Shown piece by piece: positions 26,651-35,972 of a stretch of 64,000 nucleotides of DNA (its first letter is position 1; each line of letters begins with the position of its first letter). The notes beneath the pieces were generated by a model, which was given only the letters and a program-made list of their open reading frames with translations, did not search any database and had not been told where the DNA came from. This DNA is from Bombyx mori (lineage: Eukaryota > Arthropoda > Insecta > Lepidoptera > Bombycidae). The translations under genes and the position numbers were made by a program. Location of the stretch: positions 3,722,501 to 3,786,500 of the forward strand of contig NC_085128.1 of NCBI RefSeq assembly GCF_030269925.1, written 5' to 3'.

Positions 26651-27440
26651 CTCACCTTACGTATTAACCACTTACAAAAATAAAAAAAATCAGCTCGATC
26701 TGTAAGATATTACGCTTTATGCACTACAACGTAAATAGCCATGGCCATATAACTGTATTTGACGGTCCTATTCTTTTTTATTTACATTGAATAAGTCCTG
26801 TGAATTTGTGGTTCACGTATTTTTACAACTTTAGGTGGCGTTTTATTAGAAGTGGGCCGGCCGACTAACTTGTGGTCCCTTCTGGGGACTAGAGATAGGT
26901 ATTATACCTATTAGGGAGGTGGTGTGAATGTTGTCTAATCACAATGTGGGTTGTGAGATTCGTCATTGTATTTTTTCTTATCCACTTTAATTCCAAATTA
27001 ACTCTATTAATCATATTTAGTATACTAGCTACACTCCTGAGATGTCATGACACCCTCCATGAAATTGGTAACAATACAAACTTAGCTTAATAACCAAAAA
27101 GACGCACAGTAGGTACTTAATCCGAAATAAAAATGATAAAGTATGTTTTTTTTTTATTTTGATGAACTTAGTCAGGATATCCAACCACAGTGAGAAAATA
27201 TATAATGTTCTCATCCTTGATATGTCATAATTTTCAAGTTAATGTCTTCGAAGACCATAAATACGATGAAAATTTCCGTAATTTGGATAGACCGTCTGTC
27301 TGTCAATAGTTTCAATTTTCGATCTCATAGGTCTCAATAGTTCCGCTGGAACAGTTGGACTTCGTACTTGCTGTGCGGTAAGTATTTTACTTGAAAGTGG
27401 CATTAAGTTAAAACTATTGTTATTTAAAAAAAAACTGTAG
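26651..27440. other. Non-coding DNA, no feature recognised
   Basis: AT-rich sequence with no frame showing coding character. A slightly GC-richer piece at 26830-26930 has no counterpart elsewhere in the window and is not recognised. Confidence 0.45.
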
Positions 27441-27617
27441 GCTTATATTTTGTATCGGCAAAGGGAACGTGGTCCATACAGCCAAATCTTTTCTAACAAA
27501 AATCTAAGCCATGTTTGTTACGTAAAAGGTGAAAGAGAACAAAATCAAACAGATGAAGTACCTAGCTATGAGGGCAAATGGCGGGAATGTCCTGACAATT
27601 CAATAGTTACAATAATA

Positions 27618-27715
27618 AGTTTTCATTATTACACTTTTAAACTAGAAAAACAAAGTAGGTAGACAAAATAAAAAAAATTAACACAATTCGACATCTCACG
27701 CTCCCGCCAGTAAGT
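27618..27715 (-). mobile_element. Diverged fragment of the 405-bp retroposon
   Basis: The order 'ttattacacttttaaact', 'agacaaaataaaa', 'ctcacgctcccgccag' parallels the head of the 405-bp retroposon at 28050-28156, with many substitutions. It is only the head portion and lies just before a full copy. Confidence 0.45.
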
Positions 27716-27748
27716 TCTAAGCCACAGTATACGTGTATGATATATATC

Positions 27749-28156
27749 TTTAAGGGGTTTTATGACCTGGTAAGTAAGACCTTTAAGGCATGTCTTATTT
27801 TAATTTATATTCTTATTTTTATGAAAAATGATAAAATGGAGTGAAATGAAATGAATATGATTAATTTAAGACATCAATCAACTGGGGTGAAACTAAATGA
27901 CATGAGATGATATGGGATGAAATATAATTTCAGTAAAACGGTGGTCATTTACTGAGATTTTTTCAGTGGACTTTTTGTAGGATCCCGAGAAGCTATGTTC
28001 AGCGGTTTTGTTTCATTTTCCCACATTTGTGCACTTTCACAGATATTAAGCAGTTAATAAACCACCGTTATTACACATTTAAACCTGAAGAAACACTAAA
28101 TAGACAAAATAAAACAAATCACACAACTTCACTCCTCGCGTTCCCGCCAAAAAGTC
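27749..28156 (-). mobile_element. 405-bp retroposon family, copy A
   Basis: On the minus strand the element starts 'gactttttggcgggaacgcg', passes through 'aggtttaaatgtgtaataac', 'gtgcacaaatgtgggaaaat' and 'agtaaatgaccaccg', and ends 'ccaggtcataaaacccctta'. It matches the copies at 48610-49014 and 53623-54048 throughout. Imperfect 'gatatata' repeats lie near both ends, but a clean duplication is not clear. It has no long open frame and no obvious tRNA-type boxes. The family is not one I can name. Confidence 0.7.
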
Positions 28157-28210
28157 TGCAGGATATAGGATATATAATTGTCACAGAGTATCATAATAAT
28201 ATAGAACTGT

Positions 28211-28332
28211 TAGTGGGAACGTGAGGGGCAAAGTTGTGTGAACTGTTCTATTTTGTTAATTTATTGTTTCTTCGGATTAAAACGTGTATTAATGTGGGTT
28301 TATTATTTTTTTTGTATCTGTGAAAGTGCACT
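28211..28332 (+). mobile_element. Diverged head fragment of the 405-bp retroposon, inverted to copy A
   Basis: The plus strand reads 'gggaacgtgagg', 'aaagttgtgtgaact', 'tgtttcttcgg' and 'gtatctgtgaaagtgcac', a diverged copy of the first 120 bases of the retroposon. It lies head-to-head with copy A about 55 bases away, so the two heads form an imperfect inverted repeat. Confidence 0.6.
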
Positions 28333-29286
28333 GTAAATATTCAAATTAATCAACTTCATCTCATTTGGCTTTTTAACATTTTTCATATAATATTTTAACA
28401 GAAATTTTATGTAGGTACTCCGTATGTAGAAATAGTAACTTATATATTAATCTGTGCCAGAAATTATACATATTATGCTGGGCTATAAAATCTTGTAACC
28501 GCTGACTGTAAATAAATAATAAAAAATGTGCATAAAATTAAAAATCAATGGAAAATAGTGAAAATAGATACTTAATTGAGAAGACACATGAAACAGCACC
28601 TCTTAAAAGTGATTATTTTTATAATATTAAGATGGCTGAAGAATCTTGAAACATCTAAACGCGAAGAGGAATTACGCGGGATCAGGAATTATTTAATTAC
28701 TATAATGATAGGCAATTCAAATATAAACCTATTATATTGGTATCTGTCTAATTTGAATCAAATTCTGATAGAATATATGACTGGTTTCACTAGCTTATAT
28801 GAGTACTCAATAATAACACAAAATTAAATGTGTAAAATTATTTATATTGCATTATAATAAAAATTGTCACAACAAGGAATCGCCAATAGTCTAGCTTATA
28901 CAATCGCCGCTTACGAAATACTTCTTAACCTACGCTCTTACAACAATATTCTTACTCTATTTAGTCGACTTAATGTTACATCACATAGAACGAGATATCA
29001 TTTTTAGTGTTATAAGTAACAATGGCCGAGAAAAAAATGTTACATGTCGCTCTATTCCCAGTGCATAGCTAACTTGCATAATTAACGTTTTTAGTTTTCA
29101 AAAATCTGAACACCGAAAAATAAGTTGTCTTGGCGTGACTTCAATAACACTTGCAGAACTTTCAAGCCAGTTCGTTAGAATACCTTAGAGTTCGAACAGA
29201 ACCTATCTTGTATAGAGGACTATTAAAAAGTTTGATGATAAACAATTGATATGCGATAGGAAACGGACTTATGAAAGAGCGACCTG
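28333..29286. other. AT-rich DNA, 3' flank of the 153-aa gene
   Basis: Nothing here is supported as a gene. A frame of 83 codons at 28576-28827 begins in repeat-poor AT-rich DNA but shows no domain, no ordered codon use and no splice context. No canonical AATAAA is close downstream of the minus-strand gene ending at 29485. Confidence 0.4.
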
Positions 29287-29457
29287 TGTGCTTAGTGCGA
29301 GTTTCTTAACGTTCTCGATAGCGTAAAAGTTAACCCAATTTTGTATGCAGTTGGAACAGCGCCCCTAGCGGTAAACGTAGGCAAACGATCCCATTCCATA
29401 CAAATATGAGCTAACTTTTACGCTATCGAGAACGTTAAAAAACTCGCACTAAGCACA
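29287..29457. mobile_element. 171-bp MITE with about 43-bp terminal inverted repeats
   Basis: The left arm starts 'tgtgcttagtgcgagtttct' (29287) and the right arm ends with its reverse complement 'aaactcgcactaagcaca' (29457). The arms extend through 'taacgttctcgatagcgtaa', pairing over about 43 bp with a single mismatch (c/a at 'tttcttaac' versus 'ttaaaaaac'). The centre is unique and non-coding. The direct repeat 'ctg' next to both ends may be a 3-bp target duplication, but borders could shift by a few bases, so the superfamily is left open. It sits 27 bp beyond the stop codon of the 153-aa gene and probably lies in its 3' untranslated region. Confidence 0.85.
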
Positions 29458-29484
29458 CTGTATACACGGCATTAGTCCTCATTT

Positions 29485-29946
29485 TTATCTCTTGTTTTTG
29501 TTCTTCATAGTTAGACGTCGCCAGAAGCTGGTCTTCTCAGCGGGTGGCTGCTCCTCCCTGGTCTCCTCGGTCCGCGTCTCTCCCCTCAACATGTCCAAGA
29601 ACGTCGGATCGTTCTTGCGGACGTTCTTCTCGATTTTAACAGCTTCAGCGCTGAGTTCTGCCTTCAATTTCTCAGGGCTCGTATTCTCGACCTTAAACTC
29701 GTTTGGGTCCTCAACGAACGCTTGCTGAAGGTCGCGCATTATCTTTTTCCTAATAGTCTTCTTCATACTGAGGTGTCTCTCTAGCGTCTTGACGTCGCCA
29801 TTACCGTACGTGCGATAGTCATCTTTTTTCTTCTTAGTCTTTTTGGTGGTGTCTTCATTTTCATCGAAATTCTTGCAGTTGCCGTCATATTGTTGGCTGA
29901 GACCGAATATGTCCCGCAGATGGGGTATCGCTCGTTCTGACGTCAT
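29485..29946 (-). CDS. Hypothetical 153-aa lysine-rich protein (terminal exon of a host gene)
   Basis: This is the best host-gene candidate in the window. The frame is much more GC-rich than the flanks, and its start (29946) has a favourable context, 'gtcaccATGacg', with A at -3. A good 3' splice site, 'tttgttttatgtttcag', lies 62 bases upstream with AG at 30009-30010. The exon therefore starts at 30008, with a short 5' untranslated part; an upstream exon should exist but I could not place it. The protein is highly charged: a KKTKKKKDD run near residue 35-43, predicted helical charged middle and C-terminal sections, and a basic end SFWRRLTMKNKNKR. There is no signal peptide or membrane segment, so a cytosolic or nuclear location is likely. 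I do not recognise a family and assign no function. A MITE lies just beyond the stop. Confidence 0.6.
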   Translation of the reverse strand: MTSERAIPHLRDIFGLSQQYDGNCKNFDENEDTTKKTKKKKDDYRTYGNGDVKTLERHLSMKKTIRKKIMRDLQQAFVEDPNEFKVENTSPEKLKAELSAEAVKIEKNVRKNDPTFLDMLRGETRTEETREEQPPAEKTSFWRRLTMKNKNKR

Positions 29947-30008
29947 GGTGACAGCGCACTCGCCGCTCCCACTTTCTTGTTGAGATCACAAACACCTCAT
30001 CGTGAGAT
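29947..30008 (-). other. Predicted 5' untranslated part of the exon, with splice acceptor
   Basis: On the minus strand a pyrimidine-rich tract and AG (30009-30010) precede 62 untranslated bases before the ATG at 29946. A frame running through this region in another phase (29885-30157) crosses the acceptor and is not supported as coding. Confidence 0.5.
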
Positions 30009-30440
30009 CTGAAACATAAAACAAACTTAAATGAGCAACTTTTTATTTGACAATAAAATACGAGAGTACGTGTTGTTATATTGTTTAAATTCTTTGTTGA
30101 GATATTGCGGCTGTCTGTCTTTTGACGTTGGTCTGCACGCGAGATTTTTGTGTTCATTGAACACTAGTACGAATGTGTTAAGTCAGTAATGAAACGGAAG
30201 CTTTCTATTCTTTGTTTCTTAGTGTCACAAACTAATTAACGGCCAGTGTAAAAATGTATGTTGTTATTCGTCAACAATAAGACGTTCAATCCATCATGAA
30301 ATTTCAATAGTCCTGTGACCGGTCGTTTCCGGTTCCTTGATTCGATTATGAGCACACTTGTAAGGTTTCTTGTAAAATAATTTAAGTAAAACTTATCATG
30401 TTAAAGTTAAGGCAATTTTCTGATTGCCAAATAGCAACAC

Positions 30441-30640
30441 TGTTGGTGGGAGCAATGACAGTGGGGACGTGACATAATAAAAAAGGCGGTAGTCAGAAAA
30501 AACGGGGAGAAAACAGTGTATTCCGTAGTGAGCAGTTATTTAAAGATTGTACAAGTGGAGCTGTAAATAAAGCAATACAGAATTAAGTGAACTATTGCAA
30601 TCTGTGTATTTATTTCCTGGTTTTGGAAATTAAGTCTACA
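30441..30640 (+). repeat. Possible solo LTR-like segment
   Basis: A 200-bp stretch begins TGTTGG and ends CTACA, and contains an 'aataaag' signal (about 30567) followed by a GT-rich piece 'gcaatctgtgtattt', the layout of a retroviral-type LTR. However, no matching target-site duplication flanks it, no primer-binding site is clear downstream and no second copy exists in the window, so this is tentative. Confidence 0.25.
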
Positions 30641-31018
30641 CACTATAATCTAATTAGTCATTAGTTCATTTAATGTCTCCGTACTTTACACAACAAATTT
30701 CTTGTTTTGTCTCTATTCATTTAGATACTATGGATTTTGTATCCCCAAACGAGAAAATCGTGATATTAAATATGACTGATCGGGAGAAAGAGGTGCTATT
30801 CGGACAATATGCGCCCCGGTTTAACGGCATGCTTTAAGCGAACAATAGCAACATTGTAGAATCAAGATTATCTGTACCGTAACTAAGATTCTCTGCCAGT
30901 GAATACGATAACGACTTCCCTTGTTATTACACCTCTAGAAAAAACAATACAGTTGGCATTCAATGGCGGTTGTGTGCAGTGGTGTTATACTTTTTTTTAC
31001 TCATTAATGCGTTATGAA
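30641..31018. other. Non-coding DNA, no feature recognised
   Basis: A short in-frame stretch starts at 30730 ('atggattttgtatcccc') but is closed after about 35 codons, and it is not supported as a gene. It could be a decayed start of a retroelement frame downstream of the LTR-like segment. Confidence 0.3.
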
Positions 31019-31459
31019 CATTTTTTTTTTTATTGCTTAGACGGGTAGACGAACTCACGGCCCACCTGGCGTTAAGTGGTTACTAGAGCCCACAGACATC
31101 TACGACGTAAATGCGCCACCCACCTTGATATATAAGTTCTAAGGTCTCAATTATAATTACAACGGCCGCCCCACCCTTCAAACCAAAACGCATTACCGCT
31201 TCACGGCAGAAATAGGTAGGGGGGTGGTACCTACCCGTGCGGACTCACAAGAGGTCCTACCACCAGTAATTACGCATATTATAATTTTGCGGGTTTGATT
31301 TTTATTACACGATGTTATTCCTTCACCGTGGAAGTGAACGTGAACATTTTGTTGAGTATGTCTTTCATTAGAAAGATTGGTACCCGCCTGGGATTCAAAC
31401 ACCGGTGCATCGCTTAACACTAATGCACCGGACGTCTTATCTCTTAGGCCACGACGACT
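31019..31459 (-). mobile_element. Bm1-type SINE, near full length
   Basis: On the minus strand the copy runs from the tRNA-like head ('gtcgtcgtggcctaagagat') through a box-B relative 'gtgtttgaatcc' to the 3' tail, a T-run at 31019-31031 on the plus strand followed by 'attgcttagacggg'. At about 440 bp it is the most complete copy here. Box B carries a C-to-T change that probably weakens polymerase III binding. No clean target-site duplication was identified. Confidence 0.88.
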
Positions 31460-31469
31460 ACAGATTATG

Positions 31470-31560
31470 ATGCGTATCCGTGCGGACTCACAAGACGTTC
31501 TACCACCAGAACGTACGTCCTACTACCAATAGGACTACCTACTACCAGTAAATACGTCCT
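31470..31560 (-). repeat. Degenerate Bm1-derived fragment that hosts the R1-clade insertion
   Basis: The segment starts 'cgtgcggactcacaagacgt', an internal Bm1 phrase, then repeats short variants of 'gtcctactaccaataggac' and ends 'ctaccagtaaatacgtcct'. It looks like a Bm1 fragment with small local duplications, partly filler-like. The R1-clade element inserted at its end. Confidence 0.5.
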
Positions 31561-33579
31561 TTTTTTTTTTTTTTTTGGTCAGGAGGAAATCGCCGGACTT
31601 CCGCCCTTTTCTGGGGATACTGGGCGGGGTATGTCAGAGTCGAACTGACTAAAACCTCCTGTCGCTCAACAACCAACGTCCAAACCTCGCATGAGACAGA
31701 ACTCATGACAAGGCAAAGGGGGGAAAGTGAAGCGTTTAGTGCGGAGCACATCTCTCCCATCACCCTCCCCCTCGGGACGCCGGACTGGCGGTCGTCGGCG
31801 CCACGACCACCAGCCCTCTCGGTCGGCAGACTGTCCGAAGCCCGCCTAGATGGCGCCGGTTAGAGTGGGTTACCCTACGGAATACCCCGCTGGGCCAGAA
31901 CCAGCGTGGGTCGAGGATAGCCGGCCTTCCATCACCCGGATGCTCTTGCGTAAAACGCGTGCAGAGCAGCTTGCACGTCGTCTTCTTAGGCCCCCCTCGC
32001 CGGTCCCCAGACCGACATGTGAGGGGGACCCGAAACACTTAAAGGGCCAGGGCTTGGGCGAGATCCGCCTCCCTGGCCCCCGCTCGACGGCGGCGGGATT
32101 GTGCGTCTCTCACGCGCCCCGCCGCCTCCTTCTGCGAGATGGTGCACTCGCAGAAGTCGAGCATCGCCTTCCACGACTTGTCGTCGCCGAGCATCGATGC
32201 CACAACACTCGGCAACGACAAGTCGGTTCCTATTTTTGCGACGAGGACACGGCGCCACCCCTCACATGCGGGGCAGGCGACGAGCGTATGCTCTGCCGTG
32301 TCCAAGTCGCAACCACAATGGTGGCACTCTGCCGTCGGCTCGGCTGTGATCCGGCGCAGGAACTCACCGAAACAACCATGCCCAGTGAGCACCTGCGTGA
32401 GCCGGAAAGTGAGGCGTCCTCTGTCACGATTCACCCAATCCACAAGGACCGGGCGAATCGCCTCGACGGTCCTACGACCAGCCGAAGGATCAGCCAGCCG
32501 TCTGGACCATGACTCCAGCACGGACCGCGGAGATTGGGCCCTCCGTGCTCTGACCACACTGGGGCTGGGACGCGCCACGCCCCGGGCACGAAGTTCAGCC
32601 CGCCACCTATAGTCAGCAGCGAGCGCCTCCGCTTCCAGAACCCAAGGCGGCGTCCCAGCCAGTACACACGCCGCATCAAAGGAGATGGTGCGATAACCAC
32701 GGATGACCCTGACCGCGATGGTGCGTTGCGGCCGTTGCAGCAGCTTCGCCACCCCCACGGCCAGGGACTGGCCCCACACGGGCGCCCCGTATAGGGCCAT
32801 TGATCGCACCACCCCCGTATAGAGACGGCGCGTCACCTGGTCAGGCCCCCCGACGTTGGGCAGAAGCCGGCTTAGCGCGCCGGCCACCCCCAACAAACGA
32901 GGGACCAGGTTCTGAAAGTGAGCACGGAAGGTCCAACGAGAATGAGGCCGAGGTACTTCAACTGCACCCCGACCCCGATACGGACGCCTCCAACCACGAT
33001 ATGGGCATCGACAGGTGGCACTCTCCGGGGCCTGTGGAACCACATGGCCTCGGATTTACTGAGCGCCACGTCGAGGCCCAATCTCTTAATTTTGCCGACG
33101 ACATGCGCCACCCCAGCCGTAGCAAGACGGGCAGACTCAGCAAAACTCCCCCCCCCCGGGCCACGACCAACGTGTCGTCCGCGTAACATATTACGCTCAG
33201 GCCCGGGAGGAGGGCACCTCTCAGCACCCAGTCATACCCGATATTCCACAAAAGGGGGCCGAGCACCGACCCCTGTGGAACACCGCGCACGACCGGGAAC
33301 CGGTGCAGGATCCCACCGTGTCCGGTACACGTGACCGATCTGTCCTCTAAGTAGGAACCCACCAGCCGGCGAAGGTAGGAGGGCACTCTATGTCGTTCCA
33401 GCGCCCCCCCTATCACGGACCAGGGCAGGGTGTTAAACGCATTGGCGATATCGAGCGACACCGCCAAAGCCACCCCACCCCTGGAGACGGCCGCCTCCGA
33501 GAGGGCCCGCACGCGAAGGATCGCGTCTACCGTTGAGCGGCCCTCTCGGAAGCCATACTGCTCCGAGTAAATACGTCCT
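31547..33579 (-). mobile_element. R1-clade LINE, 5' truncated, outside rDNA, 14-bp target-site duplication
   Basis: The insert (about 31561-33565) is flanked by identical 14-base copies of 'agtaaatacgtcct' at 31547-31560 and 33566-33579. Its 3' end is a poly(A) tail, seen as T-run 31560-31576. It is GC-rich against an AT-rich background and encodes the back half of an R1-type ORF2. The target is a degenerate Bm1 fragment, not 28S rDNA. R1 itself makes 14-bp duplications in rDNA, so the length match is notable. The 5' end is cut inside the reverse transcriptase domain, a normal outcome of incomplete reverse transcription. Confidence 0.9.
32039..33565 (-). pseudogene. R1-clade ORF2 fragment: partial reverse transcriptase and C-terminus, frameshifted
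   Basis: The reading frame enters at the truncation point with SEQYGFREGRSTVDAIL. It continues through the RT motifs SLDIANAFNTLPW, GVPQGSVLGPLLWN and CYADDTLVV (catalytic AspAsp near 33210), so the YADD box is intact. A shift follows near 33147-33160 at a run of nine C, and the next frame (VALSKSEAMWFH, VQLKYLGLIL) gives the RT thumb side. A second shift near 32935 leads into SRWTFRAHFQNLVPRLL and the long last frame, which ends at 32039. That frame carries a C-terminal zinc knuckle CHHCGCDLDTAEHTLVAC, typical of R1 and I-type elements. Endonuclease and N-terminal RT are absent. The first shift could be a homopolymer sequencing error; the second looks like a real small deletion. It cannot make an active enzyme. 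Confidence 0.88.
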
Positions 33580-33585
33580 ACAACC

Positions 33586-34045
33586 TTTTTTTTTTTTTTT
33601 TTTTTTTTCCTATCTAAGCTGAGATCCTTGAGAGGCTATTTCAGCGTAACCCTAACTTTTGTAGGTGAGCTCACGGGGCTCAAACCTGATGACGTTGCTA
33701 ACACGAACCCTAGCAAGAGCCGTGCTTCGCAGAATCTACCACCGGATCGGAAACGCGACCCATTGAGAAGATCCGGCGAGAAACTCAGTGGGCTGTGTCT
33801 GAGAGTTAATTTACTCGTCGAGCCCTTCGTCGCAAGCGACGGGTTCGACGAGAACGGTGACCGGTGCTTGAAGTACCTAGAAGCACCGTTAGTGGATCGG
33901 GAGGATCCGAGATGACGTGTTTTGGGCGACGTCGACTGCTTTCCATTCTGTCCGCAGGATCGGGAATGTAGTTACCGGCAGCCACGATGAGAGGGTTCTC
34001 GTGTCGTGCCGCTTTATCGAAGTGGCGTCCTACCACCAGTAACCA
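33586..34045 (-). mobile_element. Stem-loop dispersed repeat, fullest copy, poly(A)-tailed
   Basis: On the minus strand this runs from about 34045 to a poly(A) tail (T-run 33586-33608). It includes 'gtcgaacccgtcgcttgcga', the core 'ctgagtttctcgccggatct', 'tccgatccggtggtagattc' and 'gagccccgtgagctcaccta'. The poly(A) end marks it as a retroposon or the 3' end of a LINE. The copies at 25713, 26363, 35297, 35795 and 47670 are partial. Frames inside it (33628-33915, 33806-34036) show no known domain. I believe the family is abundant in Bombyx but cannot name it safely. Confidence 0.75.
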
Positions 34046-34173
34046 GTACCTACACGAGAATTACGCTATCAGTAATGAGTTTGAAAAGTCAATTATATTA
34101 TACGGCTGTCCCATACTCCAAACGGGAACTATTGAATAAATCGCAGTCACAATAAGCAAGACAGTGAAAGCTA

Positions 34174-34193
34174 ACCCCCCCCCCCCTCCCCCA
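34174..34193. repeat. Poly(C) tract
   Basis: A C-run of about 18 bases interrupted by one T. It is simple sequence and prone to length error. Confidence 0.8.
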
Positions 34194-34565
34194 CAAACCC
34201 CACAACCCCTCCATAGGCACTACGTCCACGAAATTTCTTCGATAAGCTTCTCATCTCCCGACGTCTTTCAGTGTCTAACGCAAGAAGACTTGGCATTTTG
34301 CAATTTTAATTTTGCACTCTCGAAAAAAGATTGTATATTTTCACTTCTGAAAGTTCAACGACATTGACAAGTTTAGTTGCTAATAAACGTGCCTAATATG
34401 CTCGGATGATAGTTTGGATATAATTAAACGCAAATTTATGCGAACAGTCTTGAAATGGTTCGACTTATAATTATCAAATCAAATTAATATAAATTTTAAT
34501 CTTCCCAAATCTATGAACAGCGTAGAACAGGCTTCAATCGAAAGATTTATTATTATTATTATTAA

Positions 34566-34888
34566 TTACGTATATCTACGGCTGAACGAGCTCACGGCCG
34601 GCTTGATGTTAAGTGTTTACTTAAGCTCATAACTTATGTAATTACGCTTTTTGGTTGCGACTTTCATACTTAGTATACGATGTTATTCCTTCATCATGGA
34701 AGTCAGTCATGAATATCAGTCAAGTACCTACGTTTTAATATATTATTTTATGTATTTAATATATATGTAACATTATATATATTTAATATATAAATTGATA
34801 CCGGCCTGCGGGATTTGAGCACTAACATAGTCGCGTTGCCCAACAGCAGTACGCCAGGCGTCTTATCCTTTAGACCACGACGACTTAG
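34566..34888 (-). mobile_element. Diverged Bm1-type SINE with AT-rich internal insertion
   Basis: Landmarks survive at both ends: 'gctgaacgagctcacggc' and 'gttaagtgtttac' at the 3' side, 'gatgttattccttcatcatg' in the middle, and 'gtcttatcctttagaccacg' at the tRNA-like head. An AT-rich stretch with repeated 'tatttaatatat' (about 34735-34795) has been inserted or expanded inside. The copy is older than the others. Confidence 0.75.
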
Positions 34889-35296
34889 ATACATTTTGAA
34901 CGCCTAACGTATCCTGTCAGGTATAAAATAATAGTTTGGAACGACGAGAATTCTTACCGTTTATGATTACTGCAACGATAACAGTACAAAAACGAGACGA
35001 AAAAAAAAAACTACTAATATTGTTAGCATAGCAAATAATATAATCTTTTTGAAATGTATAATCTCGTAAACAAGAAAAACAAGTTTAGCATCGTTTTTCC
35101 TTTTTTGTGAACCGATTTTCTGTTTAGTAGCTGTTGATAAGCTCTAAAGTAATCAATAAAACCATGCCATGGATGATCGAACACAGTGGAAGAACGTCAC
35201 ATGTGGTCGAGATTCTCAGTAGTGAGGGAACGATATAGAAGAATCAATAAAACGATTTTGGAGACAGTGGTTCTTTCCACTTTTTTAAACTTATTC
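34889..35296. other. Non-coding DNA, no feature recognised
   Basis: No repeats or open frames of note were recognised between the Bm1 copy and the next stem-loop repeat. Confidence 0.4.
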
Positions 35297-35450
35297 GATG
35301 GTAGCCTAAAGGGCTATTCCAGTTTCTCGCGGACGGGTAGGTAACTCACAGGCTAGCCCTAGAAAGAGCAGTGCTTTGCAGAATCTACGGCCGGATCGAA
35401 ATTGCGACCCACTGAGAAGATCCGGCGAGAAATTCAATGGGTTGTGCCAC
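35297..35450 (-). repeat. Stem-loop dispersed repeat, partial copy
   Basis: The minus strand contains 'cattgaatttctcgccggat', 'cttctcagtgggtcgcaatt' and 'gattctgcaaagcactgctc', and ends with 'gggctattccagtttctcgc' on the plus strand. One arm of the hairpin has mutated (CTCAG to TTCAA), which would weaken the stem. Confidence 0.68.
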
Positions 35451-35794
35451 GTTTACAAGATCAAATGCAAATAATAAAAAACAGAAAATATAAAACATAA
35501 ATGGTCTAAGTATTGACCTGTTAATACGATCGTATTTCAAACATTCGGCGAACTTTATGTATCTATGTATAAATTAATTTGATACCTATGAATATCAAAT
35601 ATCAACTTTTCAATCTAAGTTATATACTTAGTAAGTCGCATAAGTGATAATAATGGGAGCGCGTTGTCGGTTCGCGAACTGTATTTACCTTATATTTTAC
35701 TATGGGTTCACTGATATAAATTTCCTTAAACGAAAAGTATTCATCTCAATGGAATCTCAATGGAAAATTAGCGTACAAACAATAGTTAACACGT

Positions 35795-35972
35795 AGTTTA
35801 CCCTCTGAGTTTCTCGCGCGATCTTCTCAGTGGGTCGCGATTCCGATCCGGTGGTAAATTCAGCAAAGCACTACTCTTGCTACGCTAATTATTAACAATT
35901 GTCTCAGACTAAGCCTATGAGCTCACCCACCGGTCCGTGAGCTGTTGGACCCCTTAGTCTACCAACGATTAC
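35795..35972 (+). repeat. Stem-loop dispersed repeat, partial copy, opposite orientation
   Basis: It reads 'ctgagtttctcgcgcgatct', 'tctcagtgggtcgcgattcc', 'gatccggtggtaaattcag' and 'gcctatgagctcacccaccg'. It lies 345 bp from the previous copy in inverted orientation, so the two could pair in a transcript. Confidence 0.7.

Noticed and set aside
28576..28827. 83-codon open frame
   Set aside because: Composition equals the non-coding flanks, no domain is visible, and the start has no supporting context.
29492..29728. 78-codon plus-strand frame
   Set aside because: Antisense shadow of the 153-aa gene, which has the better start context and splice acceptor.
31850..33334. Several plus-strand open frames up to 220 codons in the GC-rich island
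   Set aside because: They lie antisense to the R1-clade ORF2, whose minus-strand motifs are clear; GC-rich coding DNA produces such mirror frames.
33566..33579. Telomere- or rDNA-specific target for the R1-clade copy
   Set aside because: The 14-bp target resembles neither telomeric TTAGG repeats nor the 28S site; it is part of a degenerate SINE fragment.
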